Assembly: GCA_020796225.1 (NCBI GenBank)
Contig: CM036762.1
Coordinates: 18,957,286 to 19,021,285 of the forward strand
Direction of reading: 5' to 3'
Length of the DNA stretch: 64,000 bases
Source: Arion vulgaris
Taxonomy: Eukaryota > Mollusca > Gastropoda > Stylommatophora > Arionidae
In this document: one piece after another, positions 32,888-42,319 of the stretch
How the letters are laid out: every line of letters begins with the position of its first letter
Numbering within the stretch: the first letter of the stretch is position 1
Made by a program: the position numbers and the translations under genes
The notes under the pieces: model-generated
Told to the model about the DNA's origin: nothing
What the model saw: only the letters and a program-made list of their open reading frames with translations
The model's database searches: none

Positions 32888-34501
32888 CTCATTTTGACAT
32901 TGTAAGAGTTTTTCAAGGTCTTGCAACATCAGATTCTTGCCCTTTGTCCTGATACACTCAACACCAGAACTGGTTAATCGTGTGCTATACTCATCTTTCT
33001 TGACTTCGGACATTACTGGACTTTCCAAATTCCCCAAATATTTGCAAGACACACCACTGAATACATCAGAGAGTCTTGCAGCATCAAACATTTTCTTACT
33101 GTACAGTGATGATCTGGTCTTATCATGTTTAACATATTTAGCTAAACGACTGAAGTCATTAGACAATGGCTCCCATTCTTTACATTCTTTGGCAAGTGTT
33201 ACTAGATTTGCATCTCTTGTTCCTCCGAATGCTGCATGAAATCTAGAATCTGAGTGTAATTTATCTGCTTCAAATGTGATACTATCTTCTGCTATCATTT
33301 CTACTGGTGCGGCAAGTGACTCAGCTGATGATAAGGACAATGCTTTTCCCTTTGCAAGAAAATATGGTTCAGTCTGGCGTTGTTCTAGAACTGCAAATGA
33401 TACAGCTGATGAGCCTGCAGGATATTGTGGGACATTGTAGGACATTGTAAGCGTGTGATGGCATTGATAGTGGTTTGATGGTAGTGATCGTGGTGGTGGT
33501 GGTGGTGGTGCCGCACGGATTTGCCGATTAAGCGGTTGAATGTTGTTTTTCCTGCTTGGGGTTGATTTTGCCATTTCCATATAATGTTCTAATACTGGTT
33601 CCTTTGATTGGCTAACTGATTTTGACTTTAAAATGTGATCTTTTAGTGGCAGTCTAGTTTGCTGGTCAAGCTGTAATGATAGTGACATTTGACTATACAC
33701 TGGGTGTGACAATTCAGTAGGTTTGTGTGATGGTAATGTTGGACTATACACTGGGTGTGACAATTCAGTAGGTTTGTGTGATGGTAATGTTGGACTATAC
33801 ACTGGATGTGACAATTCAGTAGGTTTGTATGATGATGGTAATGTTGGACTATACACTGGATGTGACAATTCAGTAGGTTTGTATGATGGTGATGTTGGAC
33901 TATACACTGGATGTGACAATTCAGTAGGTTTGTATGATGGTAATGTTGGACTGTACACTGGATGTGACAGTCAGTTTGATTTTGATGGTAATGTTGACTT
34001 ACACTGATGACAATCAGAGGTTTGTATGATGGTAATGTTGGACTTACACTGGATGTGACAATTCAGTAGGTTTGTATTTGATGGTAATGTTGGACTATAC
34101 ACTGGTTGTGACAATTCAGTAGGTTTGTATGTTGATGGTAATGTTGGACTATACACTGGTTGTGACAATTCAGTAGGTTTGTATGATAGTGATATGTGCT
34201 TTCTTTTCCTTTTTAAAATCCTGTTTAGTCTCACAGAGTCAGGATATGATGGTGATGTTGGACTATATAATGGCTGTGACAATTCAGTAACTGTATCAAG
34301 TGGCACTAAGCTTTGGTGTGTTGCTGATCTTCTGTAATGAGTTGTTGCTGTTTGTGGTATCTGTATAAATTCACTACTTGGTAGTACCTGCAATCTTTTT
34401 CTGTGTCTTCGGCACAGCCATAGATTGAACATAATTTACAGATGGTATTATGTGTTGTGTACCATCCAAGTGCACAGAAGCAGCAGGTGTAACTTCTTCC
34501 G
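32888..34501 (-). CDS. PARP4: PARP4-like: large exon with CTD-like repeats
   Basis: The acceptor (ATATATTTCAG) ends at 34502 and the donor is GAG|GTAAGTACAG at 32888/32887. It enters in phase 1, completing a codon left by the exon at 36125, and leaves in phase 0. In order it encodes [20 protein letters not shown]; about ten 17-residue repeats of the form [17 protein letters not shown]; a basic linker; a polyproline run ([12 protein letters not shown]); and a conserved-looking part with [39 protein letters not shown] and [11 protein letters not shown]. Two blemishes interrupt the frame: a one-base shift between about 34430 and 34376, and a garbled repeat at 33974-34080 that later returns to frame. 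Both look like sequence errors, though a decayed allele is possible. Confidence 0.7.
33660..34290 (-). repeat. 51-bp coding minisatellite in PARP4-like exon
   Basis: The minus-strand unit encodes [17 protein letters not shown] or close variants (SQP for SHP, YSPTSPS in two places, one SSY insertion). On the plus strand it contains GATGGTAATGTTGGACTATA and GACAATTCAGTAGGTTTGTA. Units at 33974-34080 are missing scattered bases. Confidence 0.93.
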
Positions 34502-34739
34502 CTGAAATATATATTTAAAAAAAAAACACATGAAAGAATACAGTGAATAACAAATATAAGTTAATAAGGGAATAATCATTAACAAGCAAAATGTTTCACA
34601 AGAAAATGTATCATGAAAGGAATGAAGCAAGGGAAATAGAAGCAGATTTGTAATAACAGAACAGAGAAAATATAATATCAATCATCATTCAAATCACTAT
34701 CATCATCATTTTAATCACAATCATTGCAGTTCACTTTTA

Positions 34740-35065
34740 TCACTTCCTATTTGTTTTATTATACATAATTAGTGTATTAGTTAGTCTTTCCTCTTGGGCC
34801 TGTGGGCGGCGCATAGGGCAGAGGTCATAGCTCTCCATGTCTCGGTTCGTTGCTATCTGTTTTAAGTCTTTAATGTTTACTAGGCCCATCGTTGAGCCTT
34901 CTCTGGTGATGGTTCTACGCAGAGTCTCTCTTGGTCTTCCTCGTTTTCTTTTCCCTCTGGTGTCCATATGAGGGATTGGTAAGGGAGTCTTCTCTCATAC
35001 ATCGGCCACACACTTAGAATGGAATTAGTGTATATACAGCATTTATGATCTAGTTTTTTTAGAAT
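34740..35065 (-). mobile_element. LINE C-terminal tail (LCPMRRPQAQEE type)
   Basis: The minus strand reads RGKRKRGRPRETLRRTITRE, then RDMESYDLCPMRRPQAQEE. This is a standard LINE C-terminal motif set. Confidence 0.75.
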
Positions 35066-35084
35066 CATACAGCATTCATGGTCA

Positions 35085-36012
35085 AGTTAAAAAACACTCC
35101 AAGAGTCACAGTATTCACGGCCAAGTTTAAAAAAAAAAAACTAAAGAAACTTACAGCTCATGACCACGTTTTTAAATGTCAAATAATCATACAACATCCA
35201 TGAACCAGTTTTTAAATGTCCAAGAATCATACAACATTCATGAACCAGTTTTTAAATGTCAAATAATCATACAACATCCATGAACCAGTTTTTAAATATA
35301 CAAGATCATAACATCCATGAACAGTTTAAATGTCCAAGAATAATACAACATTCATGAACCAGTTTTTAAATATACAAGAATCATACAACATTCATGAACC
35401 AGTTTTTAAATATACAAGAATCATACAACATTCATGAACCAGTTTTTAAATATCCCAAAAATCATATAACATCCATGAACCAGTTTTTAAATGTCCAAGA
35501 ATAATACAACATCCATGAACCAGTTTTTAAATATACAAGAATCATCAACATCCCTGAACCAGTTTTTAAATATACAAGAATCATACAACATTCATGAACC
35601 AGTTTTTAAATGTCAAGAATCATATAACATTCATGAACCAGTTTTTAAATGTCCAAGAATAATACAACATTCATGAACCAGTTTTTAAATATACAAGAAT
35701 CATACATCCATGAACCAGTTTTTAAATATACAAGAATCATACAACATCCATGAACCAGTTTTAAATGTCCAAAAATTATAAACATCCATGAACCAGTTTT
35801 AAATGTCCAATAATCATACAACATCCATGAACCAGTTTTTAAATGTCCAAAAATTATAAAACATCCATGAACCAGTTTTAAATGTCCAAAATATACAACA
35901 TCCATGAACCAGTTTTTAAATGTCCAAAATTATACAACATCCATGAACCAGTTTTAAATGTCCAAAATTATACAACATTCATGAACCAGTTTTAAATGTC
36001 CAAGAATAATAC
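35085..36012 (+). repeat. 40-bp tandem repeat, about 23 units
   Basis: The unit joins ATCCATGAACCAGTTTTTAA to ATGTCCAAGAATCATACAAC. Variants have TTCATG, ATATAC or a shortened T-run. It fills most of the PARP4-like intron between the exons at 36125 and 34501. Confidence 0.94.
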
Positions 36013-36124
36013 ACCTTTTATTTTTGAAATCACGTAAATAAACAATGAAAATTATGAAAACACAGTCATTTATCCAGAGCAAGGATATGTTAAACTAGAG
36101 CTATGTAAAATATATCATAACCAC

Positions 36125-36253
36125 CTTGTACATTCTGTATCTTAAATGATGGTCCCGGTGCAGCATCCTTTCTTTCTAACCTTCCTTCTTCTGTACTTGA
36201 TGAATGCGGTGAGCTGATTGAGATCTTGCTCTTCTTTTTTTTCATCTTACATG
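36125..36253 (-). CDS. PARP4: PARP4-like: short basic exon
   Basis: 129 bp between acceptor TTAATTCTATTTCAG (ends 36254) and donor CAAG|GTGGTTATG (36125/36124); phase 1 in and phase 1 out. It encodes CKMKKKKSKISISSPHSSST, then EEGRLERKDAAPGP and SFKIQNVQ. The lysine run followed by a Ser-rich patch could be a nuclear-localisation or disordered linker; that is inference. Both boundary codons close as Ala with the neighbouring exons. A longer frame to 36311 reads into the intron. Confidence 0.7.
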
Positions 36254-36353
36254 CTGAAATAGAATTAATTTTACACATCAATTTTTGAATTACTTCAAAA
36301 CAAATGTTCATAAAGATATAAAAATAGTTACTTATTAAAACATATTTGATATA

Positions 36354-36667
36354 TTAACTCTTTCCACGATTTTCGCAGCACACTGTGCCACAATGGAAGC
36401 TCGTTGAACGCCATTAGCTGCACACTGCGCCATAGAGTTGCTTCCTTATAAGAAGTCTTTCTAGTTTTACTTCTACTGTTTTACTTCTACTACTTTTCAA
36501 CCTTGTTATTCTATTGGGTTGTCCAGTTTTCTTCAATTTAGTATATAATAATATATATATGTTTATTTATTGACGAGTAGTTATGATTTAAAAAAAAAAA
36601 ATTTGTGTACCTCCCGTGAATTAACTGTTTGCAAATTGAGGAAATAACTCCGTGTGGAAAGAGTTAA
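36354..36667. mobile_element. TTAA-bounded MITE, copy 1
   Basis: 314 bp bounded by TTAACTCTTTCCAC and GTGGAAAGAGTTAA, a perfect terminal inverted repeat that includes TTAA at both ends. The interior has GCACACTGCGCCATAGAGTT and TATTCTATTGGGTTGTCCAG. Copies 2 and 3 (62064-62384, 63328-63621) are in the other orientation. TTAA ends are typical of piggyBac-type elements. No transposase frame. Confidence 0.9.
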
Positions 36668-36954
36668 TGAGTAATGTCAAATATGTTCAATCAATCATCT
36701 GCTGTATGTGCAACAAAGGTTGGCTGTAGTAGCTTTCCAACAAATTCTGTCCATTGTCCTGACAGTAAACTCTGCCAGACTTTTGCCTATCAACTTTCTG
36801 ATGTTTTCCTCCCATTTGTATCTGTCTTCCCATTAAACTGCACAAATGGAATATTAGTCATCAGACAGTTAGTGGAGGGGACTGTCAAAGCTGATAAATA
36901 ACTACATGTTGTGTTTGTAGATCAGGAAAAAAGTGTTGACAGTGTAGATGAAAA

Positions 36955-37310
36955 AGTTAGCAATTTCTCCATACCGCTCTATCCTGGGCAACTATAGAGT
37001 TAATAAACACTTAATTAATCCCTGCAAGAGTTTCTATATAAAAGCCAATGTCATCATCATCATCATCAAATAGCTTGTCCTGAGTAGAACTTTGCCACCC
37101 CAACAGTCCTCTGGAATTTCTCTCTCATAGGCCAGATGTACCGCCTCTGTAGCCATCATGTTCAAACCATCAGTTACATCCTGATTCATCTTCTCCGTGG
37201 TCTACCTCCTCTTCTCTTGCAGTATGACTCCTTCCATGATGGTCTTCTCAGCCCTTCATGTCTTTTTATATGTCCAAAATATCTCAATTTTCTCTAACCC
37301 ATTTTCTCAT
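36955..37310 (-). mobile_element. LINE tail fragments, GAT-type copy 5
   Basis: A 35-bp stub (CAATTTCTCCATACCGCTCT) from the 28955-30135 family is followed at 37035-37310 by a GAT-type tail with CAAATAGCTTGTCCTGAGTA and TTCATGTCTTTTTATATGTC. Confidence 0.75.
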
Positions 37311-37479
37311 GACTTTGAAATTCCAAAGCAGAAAGCTTTTCAATATCAACACCAAAGTTACAGGAAGAAAAGCCTATAAAGAAATGATAATGATTTGTAA
37401 ATGATGAAATGGCAAACAGTTTTAAAATGAAAGTTATCAATTGTTACATCTATTAAATATTGCTATAAAATGCATTACT

Positions 37480-37765
37480 ATATAACGTCCTTGAATGAGG
37501 TAAAGACAGAGAAAGCTTATCATCAATATAAGAAAGAGGCTGTCATCATTTTTCAAACATGTGATGAGGAGGGGAGGTTTAGAATACATTGTGACAACCG
37601 GTAAAATCGAGGGTAGATGAGACAGAGATAAAAGTTTTGATAGCCTGACTTCATGGCATGGTAGAGCGTCAACATCTGAGATAATAGCAAACACCAAAAA
37701 CAGAGATTTGTGGAGATCCATGATCATCTACGCCAGCAAGCATGACACCTGATGATGATATAATG
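37480..37765 (+). mobile_element. LINE tail fragment
   Basis: Plus-strand text near 37700-37740 reads a RxxWRSMIxYASKHDT-like LINE end, followed by GATGATGATA. Upstream matches are weak. Confidence 0.5.
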
Positions 37766-37767
37766 CA

Positions 37768-38045
37768 TAGAACCGCAGTAGCGCAGTTGTTAGTGAACTC
37801 GCTTCTTAAGCTAGTGGTTCGGGTTCAATTCCACAGTGGGCACAGAATATTTTTCCCGATCGTAACGGCTCTCAGGCTGACCCAGCCTCGAATGGGTACC
37901 AGGAAAAGCACTTGGAAGTAAAAAGCGGGCAGCGTGATGTGGACCAAATCACCCATCATGTGCTGACAGACAATGAAAATTACGGCCTAACACTGTATTA
38001 CCCTATATACCACATGGTATAAAACGGGTTCCTTTACTACTTACT
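37768..38045 (+). mobile_element. tRNA-derived SINE, family C, full copy
   Basis: A-box-like AGTAGCGCAGTTGTTAGTG, B-box-like GGTTCGGGTTCAATTCC, the family body (ACGGCTCTCAGGCTGACCCA, CACCCATCATGTGCTGACAG) and an end at GGTTCCTTTACTACTTACTT. The inverted copy is at 9020-9235. Confidence 0.82.
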
Positions 38046-38059
38046 TTTACTTACAAGAG

Positions 38060-38215
38060 CACTATACTGGTAGCCAAAGAAGAATAGTAAACCAACAAAG
38101 AACCGGTGTCGCTAGTCACCACATGCTGAGAGACATACTGAGGAGAAGATTTGAGCACTTATGGGCTAATTGGTTCGATGTGCAGTGATGATAATCCGAT
38201 GACTACTTACTTATT
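38060..38215 (+). mobile_element. I-group LINE 3' end, short
   Basis: AAAGAAGAATAGTAAACCAA and ACAAAGAACCGGTGTCGCTA match the last 150 bp of the LINE at 42332-44416, with a few differences; it ends at GATAATCCGATGACT. Confidence 0.8.
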
Positions 38216-38680
38216 CATCTCCACTCCTCGTGGAGCATAGGGCCTCAACAGTTGTTTGCCACTCTTCTCAGTTTCTGGCTGTTCTCTTTATGGTCTCCCA
38301 GGACAATTGAGCACTCTTCAGTTCCTCAAGAAGACATCATCACCTGGTCTATTTAGGGCATCCTCTTTTTCATTTTTCTTGCAGGTTCCACTCAAGTGCT
38401 TGTCTAGTGACACTCAACTGTGTCTTCCGTAGGGTATGCCCGACCCATTGCCATTTTCTCCTCTTGACCTGGGTCATCATGGGTTCCTGTCCAGTTCATA
38501 TTCACAGGTCTGTGTTTGTAACTCTATCATACCATCTCAGTCTGAGAATCCGCAGAAGACATCAGTTGACAAAGGTCTGAATCTTATTTGTATTTAACTT
38601 GGTGACTCACCACATTTCTGAGCCACACAGCAACACAGATTTCACATTTGAGCTGAATATCTTGAGCTTTGTTTTCATGA
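38216..38680 (-). mobile_element. LINE tail fragment, copy 2 of a pair
   Basis: Collinear with 28270-28745: GGAGCATAGGGCCTCAACAG, CAAGTGCTTGTCTAGTGACA, TCTGAGAATCCGCAGAAGAC, CAACACAGATTTCACATTTG. Confidence 0.7.
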
Positions 38681-38884
38681 AGATGGCAGTAGACTTCCCA
38701 CAATGTGTGCAGGATAGCAATGGCTTATCCGACAACTAAACTAAACTAAAAAAAGATACTGAACGCTTTGACAGAAGAGCAACAAAGAAGTAATGAGAGG
38801 GCTCTACAATCACCTTTAGTTATATCCAAAACAAAACACACCCATTTCTTATCAATCTATACCAATGAAAGTGTTAGGTAATAC

Positions 38885-39052
38885 CTGAGTTTTTATTAAA
38901 CTCTTCAGATTGTGTGTCAGCCATAAGGTCGTTCAACCGTTGAGGTTGTGTGTCAGCCTTAAGGTCGTTCAACCATTGAGGTTGTTTGCCAGTCAAAAGG
39001 TTGTTCAACTCATCCTCATATTCCAGTAAATCATCATCACCACCAAAATCAG
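38885..39052 (-). CDS. PARP4: PARP4-like: acidic exon with internal 13-residue repeat
   Basis: 168 bp between acceptor TATTTATTTGTAG (ends 39053) and donor CTCAG|GTATTACC (38885/38884); phase 1 in and out. It encodes DFGGDDDLLEYEDELNNLLT, then two related units (QPQWLNDLKADT, QPQRLNDLMADT) and QSEEFNKNS. The DNA of the two units is nearly identical, so it is a recent internal duplication. The opening DFGG echoes the DFVG and GFGG openings of the exons at 45084 and 51132. The segment is acidic and probably disordered. Confidence 0.68.
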
Positions 39053-39139
39053 CTACAAATAAATACAAATGACTAATTACTGCCTATTGAGTCTTAGCTA
39101 CAATACAACCTATAAAGGAAGCGGCTTAAAAACATTCCA

Positions 39140-39520
39140 AAATAATGTTATGAGCAATAATAGAAGAAAATGTCTTTGGTATATTTTCAGACAAATGGTA
39201 AGACAGAGCTGCAAACACAGATCTGTGGATAAGAACAGTACATGAACCCATGATGACCCAGATCAGGAGGAGAAAATGGTGGTGGTCAAGCATACCCTGA
39301 AGAAGACACAGGTGAGTGCCATTAAACAAGCACTTGAGTGGAACCCGCAAGGAAAACAGAACATCCTAAACAGACCTGAAGAAAGAGTTTTATTGAGAAC
39401 CTGAAAGATGTTGGACTATCCTGGGAAGACATAGAGAAAATAACTAGAGACTGGGAAAAGTGGAGAACAGCTAGTTGAGGCCCTATGCTCCACAAGGATC
39501 AGAGAAGAATAAGTAACAAA
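39140..39520 (+). mobile_element. LINE tail fragments
   Basis: GACAGAGCTGCAAACACAGA, CCCATGATGACCCAGATCAG, GTGGAACCCGCAAGGAAAAC and TGAGGCCCTATGCTCCACAA are the reverse complement of the family seen at 28270-28745 and 38216-38680. Confidence 0.7.
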
Positions 39521-39664
39521 TAACAGAAGAAGGGGATAGATTGGCTTTTGATGACTGGAAAAACTTTTGGGAAGACATTGAGAAAAGATATAATGGACAG
39601 TTTGATTTACTTGCATAGATGTGATAACATGGGACCTAAGATGCAGGGAATGACAGAAGTCTTG

Positions 39665-39920
39665 TCTTTTTCAAATGTTCCATATCAACCCCTTGTTAAC
39701 CACTCTGTGTGATTTATATGTGATCTGAGCCTAAGAGCAATTGTACTTTGTGCCAGTTATGCGTCTACAAGTAGGCCAGCACATCCGATTTCTGTGATGC
39801 TGCTTTTTTATTCACTAGGGTAGCTTCCCTAGGTCCTACATCAGTCGCTTCTTACGACATGCCTTAGAGGTCACAGTGGTACTATTCTTTGCTCCCCTTG
39901 TGGACCCCGGCACCACACAG
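39665..39920 (-). repeat. core-domain dispersed repeat, copy 7
   Basis: Collinear with 8500-8745: TCCATATCAACCCCTTGTTA, GTCTACAAGTAGGCCAGCAC, GTCGCTTCTTACGACATGCC, ACTATTCTTTGCTCCCCTTG. Confidence 0.78.
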
Positions 39921-40159
39921 GCATGACAGAAGTCAGGGTCAGTGAACGAAAGCTGGTCAAGACTCCATCTCCAAGTGGTAAGTATGGTAACAGGCTGCAT
40001 CACTAGTGCAATCATACTTAGTATGAATTAAAGACGGAAGACAAACTTGGTTTAAAAAATGTTGAATTGAAATTGGATGCTCAAAAATAACAAATTTGCT
40101 GCTGATGAATTAAATTCACACCAAGGAAACACCATACCAATATAAACAAATATGCACTG

Positions 40160-41943
40160 AATTGGAACTCACAGGAGTAGAATAGAATAAAAGATGGAAA
40201 CAAACACATGGTAAAGAACAGAAGAAAAGGTGATGAGAAACTTTGGAACTCACAGGAGTAGAATAGAAAAAAAGATGGAAACAAACACATGGTAAAGAAC
40301 AGAAGAAAAGGTGATGAGAAACTTTGGAACTCACAGGAGTAGAATAGAATAAAAGATGGAAACAAACACATGGTAAAGAACAGAAGAAAAGGTGATGAGA
40401 AACTTTGGAACTCACAGGAGTAGAATAGAATAAAAGATGGAAACAAACACATGGTAAAGAACAGAAGAAAAGGTGATGAGAAACTTTGGAACTCACAGGA
40501 GTAGAATAGAATAAAAGATGGAAACAAACACATGGTAAAGAACAGAAGAAAAGGTGATGAGAAACTTTGGAACTCACAGGAGTAGAATAGAATAAAAGAT
40601 GGAAACAAACACATGGTAAAGAACAGAAGAAAAGGTGATGAGAAACTTTGGAACTCACAGGATAGAATAGAATAAAAGATGGAAACAAACACATGGTAAA
40701 GAACAGAAGAAAAGGTGATGAGAAACTTTGGAACTCACAGGAGTAGAATAGAATAAAAGATGGAAACAAACACATGGTAAAGAACAGAAGAAAAGGTGAT
40801 GAGAAACTTTGGAACTCACAGGAGTAGAATAGAATAAAAGATGGAAACAAACACATGGTAAAGAACAGAAGAAAAGGTGATGAGAAACTTTGGAACTCAC
40901 AGGAGTAGAATAGAATAAAAGATGGAAACAAACACATGGTAAAGAACAGAAGAAAAGGTGATGAGAAACTTTGGAACTCACAGGAGTAGAATAGAATAAA
41001 AGATGGAAACAAACACATGGTAAAGAACAGAAGAAAAGGTGATGAGAAACTTTGGAACTCACAGGAGTAGAATAGAATAAAAGATGGAAACAAACACATG
41101 GTAAAGAACAGAAGAAAAGGTGATGAGAAACTTTGGAACTCACAGGAGTAGAATAGAAAAAAAGATGGAAACAAACACATGGTAAAGAACAGAAGAAAAG
41201 GTGATGAGAAACTTTGGAACTCACAGGAGTAGAATAGAATAAAAGATGGAAACAAACACATGGTAAAGAACAGAAGAAAAGGTGATGAGAAACTTTGGAA
41301 CTCACAGGAGTAGAATAGAATAAAAGATGGAAACAAACACATGGTAAAGAACAGAAGAAAAGGTGATGAGAAACTTTGGAACTCACAGGAGTAGAATAGA
41401 ATAAAGATGGAAACAAACACATGGTAAAGAACAGAAGAAAAGGTGATGAGAAACTTTGGAACTCACAGGAGTAGAATAGAATAAAGATGGAAACAAACAC
41501 ATGGTAAAGAACAGAAGAAAAGGTGATGAGAAACTTTGGAACTCACAGGAGTAGAATAGAATAAAAGATGGAAACAAACACATGGTAAAGAACAGAAGAA
41601 AAGGTGATGAGAAACTTTGGAACTCACAGGAGTAGAATAGAATAAAAGATGGAAACAAACACATGGTAAAGAACAGAAGAAAAGGTGATGAGAAACTTTG
41701 GAACTCACAGGAGTAGAATAGAATAAAAGATGGAAACAAACACATGGTAAAGAACAGAAGAAAAGGTGATGAGAAACTTTGGAACTCACAGGAGTAGAAT
41801 AGAATAAAAGATGGAAACAAACACATGGTAAAGAACAGAAGAAAAGGTGATGAGAAACTTTGGAACTCACAGGAGTAGAATAGAATAAAAGATGGAAACA
41901 AACACATGGTAAAGAACAGAAGAAAAGGTGATGAGAAACTAAA
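40160..41943. repeat. 81-bp tandem repeat, about 22 near-identical units
   Basis: The unit is GGAACTCACAGGAGTAGAAT, AGAATAAAAGATGGAAACAA, ACACATGGTAAAGAACAGAA, GAAAAGGTGATGAGAAACTT, T. Most units are identical; a few lose an AG, an A or have AAAAAA for AATAAA. Since 81 is a multiple of three, the minus strand stays open for hundreds of codons of Phe/Ser-rich peptide (unit FYSCEFQSFSSPFLLFF...), which I regard as non-coding. Confidence 0.97.
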
Positions 41944-42044
41944 TACAAATTTAGAAGACAAAATATAAGTGGAGAGTAACAGGCCTATTTTTCAATGTGA
42001 AAAAAAACCCCAATAAGATATCTACAATATTCTAATCTATAAGT

Positions 42045-42319
42045 TTGTCTAAATTCTGGATACATCCATTTTTTGGTCTATTCTACATCTATTCTTTGAC
42101 CATGGACCGACAAAACATCCTTGTGGGATATTGTAGCATCCTCCACAGGGTGTCCCAAGTCCAGCCAAACTGTGTGTCTAAACCTCCACTGTTTTCTGCC
42201 AGGTTTTCTTTGGTCTACCTATCTTTCAACTTTCCTCTGAAGTCCTTGTATTGAAGTTCTTGCAATAGTTTCTGGTTACCTTCTGAGCATGTGTCCTATT
42301 CAGCCCCATTCTCTCTCCT
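42045..42319 (-). mobile_element. older LINE fragment, host of the next insertion
   Basis: Patches on the minus strand (VDRPKKTWQKTVEV-like, GLGTPCGGCYN-like) look like a decayed LINE tail. The younger LINE at 42332 is inserted at its edge. Confidence 0.45.

Noticed and set aside
35085..36012. CRISPR-like array
   Set aside because: Eukaryotic minisatellite; the whole 40-bp unit repeats and there are no unique spacers.
37768..37840. tRNA genes suggested by A and B boxes (also 1900, 7564, 16380, 46906, 63090)
   Set aside because: The cloverleaf does not close, and each is followed by a SINE body repeated elsewhere or by an unrelated body with a SINE-like layout.
40081..41961. Overlapping minus-strand open frames up to 434 codons
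   Set aside because: They are translations of an 81-bp tandem repeat whose period is divisible by three; all frames are equally open, and there is no start or splice context.
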